Shown here in pieces: positions 52,545 to 62,583 of a stretch of 64,000 nucleotides of DNA. The notes beneath the pieces were generated by a model. The model saw only the letters and a program-made list of their open reading frames with translations. It was not told the DNA's origin and ran no database searches. Made by a program: the position numbers and the translations under genes. Position 1 is the stretch's first letter, and each line of letters opens with the position of its first letter. Source of the stretch: Gammaproteobacteria bacterium (lineage in GTDB: Bacteria > Pseudomonadota > Gammaproteobacteria > Steroidobacterales > Steroidobacteraceae); NCBI GenBank assembly GCA_947452065.1, contig CANGBB010000001.1, positions 248,001-312,000 of the forward strand. Direction: 5' to 3'.

Positions 52545-53982
52545 AACCGCCTCCGAGAGCCCGTATCAAGTTCAGTTCGCACATCCATTGCGCGCGCCGG
52601 CTTTGCAGCTGGGCGTCCTGTTTTTCCAGCCAGTGGCGCGTCGCCGCCAGTACCGGTCGCATGTCGCTCAAACCAGCGTCGCTGCGCTGCTGCGCCAGAT
52701 TTCGCAGCGTGGCCGCAGCACTGGTCTGCTCGGCACGCAATTGCCACTGCACGCCAGCGGCTGCTCGTTCAGTCAGCGCCACATTGATCGATTCGGCTGC
52801 TCGTAGCAGCCGCTCGTTGTAGTCAGCCACCGTGGCCTGCAATTCGGCCTGAGCGCTGGCATGGCGGGCACGTATCCGTCCGGCATCGAACAGCGGCAGG
52901 TGTAGTGCCGCGCTGAACTGCGGCGCCCAGCTGCCGGATTGCAGCAGGTGTTCGACATCGCGGCTGGACAGTCCGAGCAGTGCGCGCAGGTCGACATCGG
53001 GCAGATAGCCGGCACGCGCCACATCGGTGTCAGCACCAGCGGCCGCGACGCGCGCTCGGGCCGCGATCAGATCCGGGCGGCGTGCCATCAGATCCAGCGA
53101 AGCGCGCGCGGGCAGGGCTGAGTGAGGCGCGGACAGTGACTGCGCGGTCAATGGCGGCATGGAGTCAGGCTCCACCTGAATCAGTGCTGCAATAGCGACC
53201 TGGCTGAGCCGCATCGCTGCCCGATATTCACCAGCTCTTTCCAGCGCAGCGTGCCGCGCCTCCTGCAGCGACACCGACTCGTCGGCGCGAGCGAGCTCAG
53301 CTGCGGCTCGTGCACCCGCAATGGCGATCTCTCGGTCGAGGGATGTGAGCGTCTGCTGCGCAATTTCGTAGCCGGCGTGATCGATCTGCCAAGTCATGTA
53401 GGCTCGGACGACGGCATCGCTGAGCATCAGTTCAGCCGCTGCGCGCTCTGCTTCGGCGAGCGCTACGTGCGCCATGGCAAGACGCTCTTCCGCCTGATGG
53501 CGTCCGCCCGGATCGAGGTCATAGCGCGCCGTGATTCCAAGATCGCTGGGCGAGTACCACTGGAAACCCAACAGCTTTGGCGGAAACAAACCGTTATCAC
53601 TGAGTCGTTGACGCTGCAGTTGCGCCTCGCCGGTGACCTGCAGGCGGCTATCTGCCAATGCGATGTCCACGGCTGAACTGGCTGCAGTCACGCGAGCCTG
53701 GGCGGCGATCAGTGTGGGCGCGTCGTGCAGTGCGCGGCTCACCAGCCCGTTGAGTTCTGTCCAACCGTATTGTTCCCACCAGCGTGCTGCCGGCCAGGTG
53801 GCCGCGCTGGAGCTCTGCTCGGCCCCCTGCGTTGCGCTCCGTGCGAGCAGGGCCTCTGTGTGCAGCCCGTCGGTGGAGGCGGGCGGTGGCAGGCGCATGC
53901 AGGCGCCTAGCTGTGTTGCTAATAGTCCGATTAATGCGGCGCCCGCTGGTGCACAGGATCGACGATGCGCAGGATGGCTCAA
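52528..53982 (-). CDS. Outer-membrane efflux lipoprotein, NodT/OprM-like (TolC superfamily)
   Basis: A 484-residue outer-membrane factor. The lipoprotein signal ends in ATQLGAC, and two repeats of the OEP domain follow (SRALHDAPTLIAAQARVTAA in the first, LMARRPDLIAARARVAAAGAD in the second), each with long helices that build the tunnel. GYLPDVDLRALLGLSS is a landmark of the NodT group. With emrA and emrB it completes a tripartite pump. It overlaps zapE by 4 bases and emrA by 17. Confidence 0.92.
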   Translation of the reverse strand: MSHPAHRRSCAPAGAALIGLLATQLGACMRLPPPASTDGLHTEALLARSATQGAEQSSSAATWPAARWWEQYGWTELNGLVSRALHDAPTLIAAQARVTAASSAVDIALADSRLQVTGEAQLQRQRLSDNGLFPPKLLGFQWYSPSDLGITARYDLDPGGRHQAEERLAMAHVALAEAERAAAELMLSDAVVRAYMTWQIDHAGYEIAQQTLTSLDREIAIAGARAAAELARADESVSLQEARHAALERAGEYRAAMRLSQVAIAALIQVEPDSMPPLTAQSLSAPHSALPARASLDLMARRPDLIAARARVAAAGADTDVARAGYLPDVDLRALLGLSSRDVEHLLQSGSWAPQFSAALHLPLFDAGRIRARHASAQAELQATVADYNERLLRAAESINVALTERAAAGVQWQLRAEQTSAAATLRNLAQQRSDAGLSDMRPVLAATRHWLEKQDAQLQSRRAQWMCELNLIRALGGGYGTGE

Positions 53983-55091
53983 GATCGCTCCTTGTTGCGG
54001 CGGTGGTGTTCGCGCGCCAGATATTCTTCGCTTTGCATTTCGATCAGGCGGCTGGCCGTGCGCTCGAACTCGAAGCGCAGTCGTTCGCCTGCGTAAAGTT
54101 CGGTGGGCGCGGTCGCCGCAGACAATACCAATTTGACGCCCTGATCGTAGAACTCATCGACGAGTGCGATGAAACGGCGTGCAGCATTGTCGTGTTCCGG
54201 ACCGAAGCGGGGGACGTCGGAAACGAACACCGTATGAAACTGCGCTGCGATCTCTACGTAATCGTTCTGACTGCGCGGACCCTCGCAGAGTGTTTCGAAG
54301 CTGAACCAGACCACGTCGCTGCTACGGCGCCACGCTGCCAGTGGTCGGTCGGAGACGCGAATCTCAGCGTGATGTTCGCCGCTTTCTCCGGCCAGCTGTA
54401 CGAACAACGCGGCCATCTTTTCGCGCGCATGCGCAGGCTGCGCCGAAGACAGGTAGATCGGTGCGCGGGTCAGCGCGCGCAATCGGTAGTCGGTGCTGCC
54501 CGCGAGCTCATGCACAACGAGACGAGATTCCAGCAATGCAATGGCAGGTAGAAAGCGTGCGCGTTGTAGGCCGTCACGGTACAACTCGTGCGGAGCGCAG
54601 TTGGAGGTGATCACCAGCGAGGTGCCGGCCTCCAGCAGTGCATCGAATAATTTGCCGAGGATCATCGCGTCGGCGATATCGCTGACGTACAGCTCATCCA
54701 GACAGATCACGTGATACTGCGCTGACAACTCGCGCGCCACGTGTTTCAGCGGGTCACGCTGCTGACGCTGCGCGCGCAGTGCGGCGTGCACGTCGCGCAT
54801 GAAATGGTGGAAGTGGCTGCGCAGCCGCTGCGGTGTTTCCAGTGACTGGAAAAACATGTCGACCAGCCAGGTCTTGCCGCGCCCCACGCTGCCCCACAAG
54901 TAGAGACCGCCCGCGGGCGCGGCGCGGCGCGGATTGCGACGCAGGAGACGTGTCAGGCCGTTACTGCCAGCAACTAAAGACATCAGCTCTGCGCGCAGTT
55001 CGTCCAGGCGGGCGGCAGCGGCCAGCTGAGCTGGATCGGCCTGGTAGCCGTGGTTCGTCAGTTCGGTGCGATACAAATCTGCGACTTTCAT
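53979..55091 (-). CDS. zapE: Cell division ATPase ZapE (AFG1/LACE1 family)
   Basis: A 370-residue AAA+ type ATPase. Walker A is GSVGRGKTWLVD, Walker B is CLDELYVSDIADAMI, and LVITSNCAPHELYRDGLQR follows as a sensor region. E. coli ZapE binds the Z-ring and modulates FtsZ assembly in low oxygen. The length fits. It overlaps plsC and the outer-membrane factor by 4 bases each, so it seems locked in the minus-strand operon with unrelated genes. Confidence 0.94.
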   Translation of the reverse strand: MKVADLYRTELTNHGYQADPAQLAAAARLDELRAELMSLVAGSNGLTRLLRRNPRRAAPAGGLYLWGSVGRGKTWLVDMFFQSLETPQRLRSHFHHFMRDVHAALRAQRQQRDPLKHVARELSAQYHVICLDELYVSDIADAMILGKLFDALLEAGTSLVITSNCAPHELYRDGLQRARFLPAIALLESRLVVHELAGSTDYRLRALTRAPIYLSSAQPAHAREKMAALFVQLAGESGEHHAEIRVSDRPLAAWRRSSDVVWFSFETLCEGPRSQNDYVEIAAQFHTVFVSDVPRFGPEHDNAARRFIALVDEFYDQGVKLVLSAATAPTELYAGERLRFEFERTASRLIEMQSEEYLAREHHRRNKERS

Positions 55092-55813
55092 GATTCCAGC
55101 TGCTCAATAAACAGTGCGCGCGCGCGATCGCGCAATTCGGCCCGGCCAGCGGCCCCGGGATGCCGGACGCGCAGTGGCTCCAACACGGTCAGATGGATAC
55201 GACCTGGCCAGGGGAATGCCGTGTCCGGCGGCAGGCAGCGGCGTGTCCCGCGAATGATCAGAGGCACTAGTGGCAGGTCGGCACGCTGCGCCGCTACGAA
55301 GGCGCCGTCGCGAAAAGGCAGTAGGCCCGGCGTCCTGTGAAAAGTACCCTCTGGAAAGAATACCAGTGCCTCGCCTCGCTCTGCGCGTCGCAGCACTTGG
55401 CGTGTGTCGTGGCGACCGCGACTTTCGCTGCCGCGATGGATGAAGTGCGCCCCGATCCGCTCCAGCAGCCAGCCGGCGCCCGGAACGGCACGCATCTCAC
55501 GTTTGATCACGAATCCGAATTGCGGTGGCAGGGCGGCGGCCAGGGCCACGCCGTCTAGGTAGCTTTCATGGTTGGCGACCACCACGCACGGATGTGGCAG
55601 GTGTCTGAGGCCCGTGACCGATACCCGCATACCGATGCACCGCAGGGCCGTCGCGGCAGCGCGACGTATCAAGCGCCGGCGGCGCGAGAGGCCCGGCAGG
55701 ATCAGCAGCACGGGCAGGGTGGCAGCGGCGAGCAGCAGGAACACCGGCCACGCATACATGGCGTACGCGATTCTGACGGGTAGCGGCGGTTGGGGGGCGG
55801 GGTGGGTAGCCAT
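55088..55813 (-). CDS. plsC: 1-acyl-sn-glycerol-3-phosphate acyltransferase (PlsC family)
   Basis: A 241-residue membrane-associated acyltransferase that adds the second acyl chain in phosphatidic acid synthesis, or acts on related acceptors. The catalytic NHESYLD (H-x4-D) is about residue 75-80; FPEGTFHRTPGLLPFRDGAF is the acceptor-binding motif III. One N-terminal hydrophobic helix (about 12-35) is present. I chose the ATG at 55813; a frame extending to 56035 adds 74 residues without resemblance and runs into the divergent xerD gene. It is first in the long minus-strand operon. Confidence 0.88.
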   Translation of the reverse strand: MATHPAPQPPLPVRIAYAMYAWPVFLLLAAATLPVLLILPGLSRRRRLIRRAAATALRCIGMRVSVTGLRHLPHPCVVVANHESYLDGVALAAALPPQFGFVIKREMRAVPGAGWLLERIGAHFIHRGSESRGRHDTRQVLRRAERGEALVFFPEGTFHRTPGLLPFRDGAFVAAQRADLPLVPLIIRGTRRCLPPDTAFPWPGRIHLTVLEPLRVRHPGAAGRAELRDRARALFIEQLES

Positions 55814-55925
55814 GGGCAGCAAGACCTGTAATGTTACAGCTTGCCGGAGGCTGTGAGGGCAGTCACAGCTTCGGGCCGAAACACTTTGCATAATCCACAC
55901 AGGTTTGGAACGGTCTGGGAGCGCG

Positions 55926-56855
55926 ATGCGAACACTAGCCGGGGAGATCAGGGCCGAGATGCCTGCCGAGCAGGACCCCGCGATCGGGCGCTTCCTGGAC
56001 TTGGTCTGGATGGAGCGTGGCCTGTCCCCCAACACGCTGGCCGCCTATCGCGCCGATCTGCTCGCGCTGGCCCGCTGGCTTTCCGTCAGCAAGATCGCGC
56101 TGACTCATGCCGGGCGAGGTGATTTGCTGGCTTTCATTTCCTCGCGGGTGGAATCTGGAGCGCGGCCGCGCTCCATGGCCCGACAGTTATCCTCGTTTCG
56201 TCGCTTCTATCGCGTCATGGTGCGCGATGGCGTGATGCGTGAAGATCCCACAGTGCGCATCGCGCTGCCGCGGATCGGTCGCTCACTGCCGAAGTCGCTG
56301 AGCGAGAACGAGGTCGAGGCGCTGCTCAATGCTCCCTCGGCGCAGGATCCGCTCGGCTATCGCGATCGCGCCATGCTCGAGGTTTTGTATGCCACCGGGC
56401 TGCGCGTCTCGGAGCTCGTTGGGCTCAGGGCAGGGCAACTTAATCTCACTCAGGGCGTGTTGCGCGTGCTGGGCAAAGGCAATCGCGAACGACTGATTCC
56501 GCTCGGTGATGAGGCGGTGCGCTGGCTCAATGGCTTCATGTCCGAGGCCCGCAATGAAATCTTGCTCGATCGCACCACGGATTACTTGTTCCCGACCCGG
56601 CGCGGCAATCGCATGACGAGGCAGGCCTTCTGGCACATCATCAAACGCTACGCACTCAAGGCTGGCATCGAACGCGAGCTTTCACCCCACACACTGCGCC
56701 ATGCCTTCGCAACCCACCTGCTGAATCATGGCGCCGACTTGCGCGTGGTGCAGTTACTGCTCGGTCATAGCGATCTGTCCACCACCCAGATTTATACCCA
56801 CGTGGCCCGCGAGCGCATGAAGGAACTGCATGCGCGGCATCATCCCCGGGGCTGA
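55926..56855 (+). CDS. xerD: Tyrosine recombinase XerD
   Basis: A tyrosine recombinase of about 309 residues that resolves chromosome dimers at dif with XerC. It has the N-terminal core-binding domain (FLDLVWMERGLSPNTLAAYR), the catalytic Arg in YATGLRVSELVGLR, HTLRHAFATHLL (H-x-x-R), LGHSDLSTTQIYTHV and the nucleophile Tyr in that last segment. Length and sequence are of chromosomal XerD, not a phage integrase. ATG 55926 is chosen; ATG 55959 would give the 298-residue length of E. coli XerD and is just as likely, and a TTG at 55905 is possible. It is divergent from plsC. Confidence 0.93.
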   Translation: MRTLAGEIRAEMPAEQDPAIGRFLDLVWMERGLSPNTLAAYRADLLALARWLSVSKIALTHAGRGDLLAFISSRVESGARPRSMARQLSSFRRFYRVMVRDGVMREDPTVRIALPRIGRSLPKSLSENEVEALLNAPSAQDPLGYRDRAMLEVLYATGLRVSELVGLRAGQLNLTQGVLRVLGKGNRERLIPLGDEAVRWLNGFMSEARNEILLDRTTDYLFPTRRGNRMTRQAFWHIIKRYALKAGIERELSPHTLRHAFATHLLNHGADLRVVQLLLGHSDLSTTQIYTHVARERMKELHARHHPRG

Positions 56856-56929
56856 ACTGCGGCGCCGCACCGCGGCCGTACTGGCTAATGCGTACTGGGG
56901 GCGGGGAGTGTCTTTGCTACAATTTCCCC

Positions 56930-57697
56930 ATGAGGCGCTTTTTCCCCTCGTTTCTCCTCGCCACGCTTTGCGTGCTGCTGGCCTGTCCGCAGCAGCTTCC
57001 CGCTGCCGAAACTGACCCACTGCAGGCCGTTGCAGCCAAGATTCCGGGTGCCAAGGCCGCGGATCTGCGCGCCACACCGGTGCCCGGTATCTACGAATAT
57101 AGGCATGGGGCTGACCTAGCTTATGTCACTGCCGATGGTCGCTATGCCTTCGCCGGCGACCTCTACCAGCTGACGGACAACACCAATCTCAGCGATGCCC
57201 GGCGCCGGGAATTGCGCCGCGGGCTGCTGGGTGCCGTTGCCGAGTCCAGCATGGTGGTGTTCGCGCCGCGCGATTCCAAAGATGTGAAGTACACGGTCAC
57301 CGTCTTCACCGATGTGGATTGCAGCTACTGCCGCGCGCTGCACAAGCAGATGGACGAGTACAACCGCCTCGGAATTCGTGTTCGCTATCTGGCCTTCCCA
57401 CGCACCGGTCCCGATACGCCTTCCTGGAAGCGCGCCGAGCAGGTGTGGTGTGCCGATGATCGCAACGCCATGCTGACGCGCGCCAAGCAGTCGGAAATGT
57501 ATGCAACCCTGCCGGGCAAGGTCTGCAATTCCAATCCGGTGGCGGAGCATTACGCGTTGGGCAAGGCCGTCGGGTTGACCGGCACGCCGGGCATCCTCAC
57601 CGAAAGGGGCGACTTGTTGCCCGGTTACATGCCGCCGAAAGAGTTGCTGGCCGAGCTCAAGAGCCAGGCTGCGCCCGCGACTGCGGCCGGTCGCTAA
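56930..57697 (+). CDS. dsbC: Thiol:disulfide isomerase DsbC-like
   Basis: A 255-residue periplasmic disulfide isomerase/DsbC-G family protein. A signal peptide (about 1-24) leads into the dimerisation domain (IPGAKAADLRATPVPGIYEY). The thioredoxin-like domain has the active site DVDCSYCRALHKQ (CSYC instead of the usual CGYC) and GTPGILTERGDLLPGY. It corrects wrong disulfides. The ATG at 56930 begins the signal peptide; upstream there is no Shine-Dalgarno at usual distance. A TACAAT (-10-like, 56918-56923) lies so near that the mRNA could be leaderless. Confidence 0.9.
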   Translation: MRRFFPSFLLATLCVLLACPQQLPAAETDPLQAVAAKIPGAKAADLRATPVPGIYEYRHGADLAYVTADGRYAFAGDLYQLTDNTNLSDARRRELRRGLLGAVAESSMVVFAPRDSKDVKYTVTVFTDVDCSYCRALHKQMDEYNRLGIRVRYLAFPRTGPDTPSWKRAEQVWCADDRNAMLTRAKQSEMYATLPGKVCNSNPVAEHYALGKAVGLTGTPGILTERGDLLPGYMPPKELLAELKSQAAPATAAGR

Positions 57698-57700
57698 ACA

Positions 57701-57738
57701 GACCCAGCCGCACGCCGGCGTACTTGCCGGTCGCTGGT
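57701..57738. terminator. Hairpin between convergent dsbC and fdxA
   Basis: CCGGC (57715-57719) and GCCGG (57726-57730) form the inner stem; GACCCAGC and GCTGGTC extend it outward with one extra base. It lies between dsbC (+) and fdxA (-), so it may terminate both. Confidence 0.5.
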
Positions 57739-57739
57739 C

Positions 57740-58063
57740 TCAGCGTTCCAGCAGAGAGAGTTTTCCCGGTTTGCCGTCCCAGTCCTTGGCGTCGGCCGGC
57801 GGTGCGCTCCGCTCGGTGATGACTGGCCACTGCTTGGCCAGTTCCTTGTTCAGAGCAATGAACTGTTCCTGACCGGCCGGCAGCTCTTCCTCGGAATAAA
57901 TGGCTTCTGCCGGGCATTCCGGCTCGCACAGTGTGCAGTCGATGCACTCATCCGGATCGATGACCAGGAAGTTCGGCCCGGCATGGAAGCAGTCCACGGG
58001 GCAGACTTCCACGCAGTCCATGTACTTGCACTTGATGCAGTTCTCGGTCACGACAAAGGTCAT
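57740..58063 (-). CDS. fdxA: 7Fe/two 4Fe-4S-type ferredoxin FdxA
   Basis: A 107-residue ferredoxin. The N-terminal half has [20 protein letters not shown], the second half [19 protein letters not shown], the ligands for a 3Fe-4S and a 4Fe-4S cluster. The C-terminal tail is the extension typical of FdxA of Proteobacteria. It is an electron carrier of unknown partner. The gene is separate from the 2Fe-2S ferredoxin at 44.9 kb. The NUDIX gene is upstream on the same strand. Confidence 0.94.
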   Translation of the reverse strand: MTFVVTENCIKCKYMDCVEVCPVDCFHAGPNFLVIDPDECIDCTLCEPECPAEAIYSEEELPAGQEQFIALNKELAKQWPVITERSAPPADAKDWDGKPGKLSLLER

Positions 58064-58125
58064 CGGCGGGCTCCGGAGCGTTGGGAATGGCGCTGATGGC
58101 GCCTTGGATATTCTGCCAAAGCGGC

Positions 58126-58653
58126 TCAGGGGATGTCGAGAAAATGCAGTGATTCGCGCCCCAGCCGGCGGTCCTCCAGGAACCGTCGCAGGCTGAATTC
58201 CACACTCTGGAACGCAATTTCGTCCCAGGGAATCCGGGATTCCTCGAACAACTTCACGTCGAGGCTTTCAGTGCCGCAGCCAAATACCGGCTCGGCGAGC
58301 GTGCCGCGGAAGTGGATGTGCACCTGTCCGGTATGCAGCACATTGGTCACTGTCAGCATCGAACCGATCTGTACTTCGGCGAGTGCTTCCTCGCGCGTTT
58401 CCCTTGCGGCAGCGTGCTGCAGTGTCTCGCCCAGCTCCATGAAACCGGCGGGATGGGTCCAATAGCCGCGCCGCGGTTCAATGGCGCGCCGGCAAAGCAG
58501 CAGGAGCCCGGCATGTTCCACCACGCAGCCGGCAATGATGCGCGGGTTCTGGTAGTGGATCTGACCGCACTCGCTACAGACCGCGCGCTCGCGCTGGTCG
58601 CCGGGCGGAATACGGTACCGGACGGTGTTGCCGCAGGTGGGACAGTGTTTCAT
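58126..58653 (-). CDS. NUDIX hydrolase with N-terminal zinc ribbon
   Basis: A 175-residue hydrolase of nucleoside diphosphate derivatives. Residues 1-30 have a zinc ribbon ([10 protein letters not shown] and [12 protein letters not shown]). The Nudix box G-x5-E-x7-RE-x2-EE is complete in the segment [16 protein letters not shown] then TREEA. It resembles NudC-like and zinc-ribbon NUDIX proteins of unknown substrate. ATG 58653 starts with the zinc ribbon. It lies 62 bases before fdxA on the same strand. Confidence 0.93.
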   Translation of the reverse strand: MKHCPTCGNTVRYRIPPGDQRERAVCSECGQIHYQNPRIIAGCVVEHAGLLLLCRRAIEPRRGYWTHPAGFMELGETLQHAAARETREEALAEVQIGSMLTVTNVLHTGQVHIHFRGTLAEPVFGCGTESLDVKLFEESRIPWDEIAFQSVEFSLRRFLEDRRLGRESLHFLDIP

Positions 58654-58729
58654 CGGCTACACATTGTTTGCATCAATGGGTACAAGTATGGCGCGCTTGA
58701 GGACGATTCGGGTATCGTATGCGTTCGCC

Positions 58730-58814
58730 GGCCTCGTGGCGGAACTGGTAGACGCAGTCGACTCAAAATCGACCGGGCTTGCCCATCTCGGTTCGACTCC
58801 GAGCGAGGCCACCA
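58730..58814 (+). tRNA. tRNA-Leu (anticodon CAA)
   Basis: An 85-base tRNA with a long variable arm, as in tRNA-Leu. The acceptor stem is GGCCTCG/CGAGGCC; D-arm GCGGAACTGGTAGACGC; anticodon stem GTCGA/TCGAC with loop CTCAAAA gives anticodon CAA (codon TTG, Leu). The variable arm is GGGCTTGCCC. The T-arm is CTCGG-TTCGACT-CCGAG. The 3' CCA is encoded (58812-58814). It lies between NUDIX (-) and a DUF6644 gene (+). Confidence 0.95.
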
Positions 58815-58817
58815 GCA

Positions 58818-58852
58818 TTGCCTGTGGGGGTGGGTCGCGTGGCGACAGGCAA
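58818..58852 (+). terminator. Inverted repeat downstream of tRNA-Leu
   Basis: TTGCCTGT (58818-58825) and ACAGGCAA (58845-58852) form an 8-bp stem with a 19-nt G-rich loop, four bases after the tRNA end. No T-run follows. It may be a terminator or part of tRNA processing. Confidence 0.35.
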
Positions 58853-58929
58853 GCTGGCTGGCGAAAATCAGGCCGACGACAGCAACCCAATAAAAACGCT
58901 GCAGCGGTGAGGCAGCTCAGGAGTCCAGC

Positions 58930-59430
58930 ATGTTCAGGGCCACGGCCGAACAGATTGCCAATTCGGAGCTCAGTCGCACGCTGCAGGATGCGCTCTGGGT
59001 GGTGCCGGTGTCCCAGTCGATCCACATCATCGCTCTGTCGGTGCTGTTTGCCACCATGCTGATGATCAGTCTGCGGTTGCTAGGGGTGGGTAGCGCCGGT
59101 CGCAGCGTTTCGCAGCTGGCCAATTCTTCGCTCCCCTGGATGTGGCGAGCGCTGGTGGTGCTGCTGCTGACCGGATTGTTGCAGACCCTCATCGAGCCTG
59201 TGCGTCAGTTCATCACGCCCATTTTCTGGATCAAGATGCTGCTGGTCGCCGTACTGGCGCTGTTGACGCGCTGGTTCTCCAGCACTGTGCGCGCCAACGC
59301 TGCCGTCTGGGATTCGCCGGCAACGCGGCCCGCTCAGGCGCGTGTGTTCGCCATTGCGTCGATCATCGGCTGGTCCACGGTCATCGTGTTCGGTCGCTTC
59401 ATCGGCTACGTCTGGGCCTACTACCTGTAA
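58930..59430 (+). CDS. DUF6644-like membrane protein (first of pair)
   Basis: A 166-residue inner-membrane protein with about four or five helices. ELSRTLQDALWVVPVSQSIH, HIIALSVLFATMLMISLRLL and GWSTVIVFGRFIGYVWAYYL resemble DUF6644, a family without known function. The histidine at the end of the first segment, near a helix start, recalls a metal or haem site but this is only suggestive. It is followed by a similar gene after 17 bases. Their sequences share the HIIAL/HVMAL motif and the FGRFIG/FGRWIG end. Confidence 0.7.
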   Translation: MFRATAEQIANSELSRTLQDALWVVPVSQSIHIIALSVLFATMLMISLRLLGVGSAGRSVSQLANSSLPWMWRALVVLLLTGLLQTLIEPVRQFITPIFWIKMLLVAVLALLTRWFSSTVRANAAVWDSPATRPAQARVFAIASIIGWSTVIVFGRFIGYVWAYYL

Positions 59431-59447
59431 TCGCGGCGGAGATCGAC

Positions 59448-59929
59448 ATGGCAGTACCTGAATTCATTTCCGCCCTGCAGGCCACCACGGTGGGCGGTTA
59501 TATCCGTGGCGAATTCCCGGGCGGCGAGTGGGCTTTCCCGGTCATCGAAACCCTGCACGTCATGGCGCTGGCCTGCGTGTACGGCACGATCGTCATGGTG
59601 GATCTGCGCATGCTCGGCATCACCTCGCGCAGTGAACGGATGTCACGACTGAGCGCTGAGGTCCTTCCGTGGACGTGGACGGCCTTCATTTGCGCGGCCA
59701 TCACCGGTTCGCTGCTGTTTGTCTCCAAGGCCGAGGCCTACTGGGGCAACTTCGAATTCCGCGCCAAGTTCCTGTGTCTGGCGCTGGCTGGCCTCAACAT
59801 GGCGATCTACCAGCTTGGGCTCCATCGTCGTGTCAGCCAATGGGATCTCACACTGCCGCCGCCGCTGGCGGCGCGGGTAGCCGGTGCCTTGTCCATCAGC
59901 CTGTGGACTGCAGTGGTGTTCTTCGGACG

Positions 59930-59951
<22 letters not shown>
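59448..59951 (+). CDS. DUF6644-like membrane protein (second of pair)
   Basis: A 167-residue paralogue of the preceding gene with about four or five helices: PVIETLHVMALACVYGTIVM, VDLRMLGI and AVVFFGRWIGFTT. It is probably an inner-membrane protein forming a complex with its partner. The ATG at 59448 gives a full family-length product; a GGCGGAG lies upstream. The stop at 59949-59951 overlaps the open frame of queA, whose start is unclear. No function is known. Confidence 0.7.
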
Positions 59952-62165
<2,214 letters not shown>

Positions 62166-62238
62166 TGCGCGCCGTTTTCGGGCGGGGGTCACCAGGCTGC
62201 CGGCCGTTTCACCGAACCATCCAGGGGCTGGAGTTAAC

Positions 62239-62568
62239 ATGAACATTATCAGTACCGCCATGGCACAGGGTGCCGCGCCGGCCGCCGGATCCGGTGGTCT
62301 CAGTTCACTGATCTTCATGGCGGCATTCATCGCCATTTTCTACTTCATGCTCATCCGGCCGCAGCAAAAGCGTGCCAAGGAGCAGCAGGCCATGTTGGCG
62401 GCGCTGGCCAACGGCGACGAAGTCGTCACCAGCGGCGGTCTGCTGGGACGCATCGTCGAGGTCGGTGACAACTACCTGGGCGTCGAGATCGCCGAAGGTG
62501 TGCGCATCAAGGTTCAGAAGAGCGCCATCACGCAGGTGCTCCCCAAGGGCACTCTGCGCAACGGCTGA
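62239..62568 (+). CDS. yajC: Preprotein translocase subunit YajC
   Basis: A 109-residue inner-membrane protein that joins SecDF. A single helix (about residues 22-42, GGLSSLIFMAAFIAIFYFML) is followed by IRPQQKRAKEQQAMLAALANG and DEVVTSGGLLGRIVEV, the YajC signature. It lies 73 bases after tgt, and secD begins 15 bases after it. Confidence 0.95.
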   Translation: MNIISTAMAQGAAPAAGSGGLSSLIFMAAFIAIFYFMLIRPQQKRAKEQQAMLAALANGDEVVTSGGLLGRIVEVGDNYLGVEIAEGVRIKVQKSAITQVLPKGTLRNG

Positions 62569-62583
62569 GCGGACGCGAACACC

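Noticed and set aside
55814-56035. N-terminal extension of PlsC to 56035
   Set aside because: It has no family resemblance and covers the divergent xerD start region.
55926-56855. Phage or integron integrase marking a mobile element
   Set aside because: Length, motifs and neighbours fit chromosomal XerD; no att repeats, phage or cassette genes are near.
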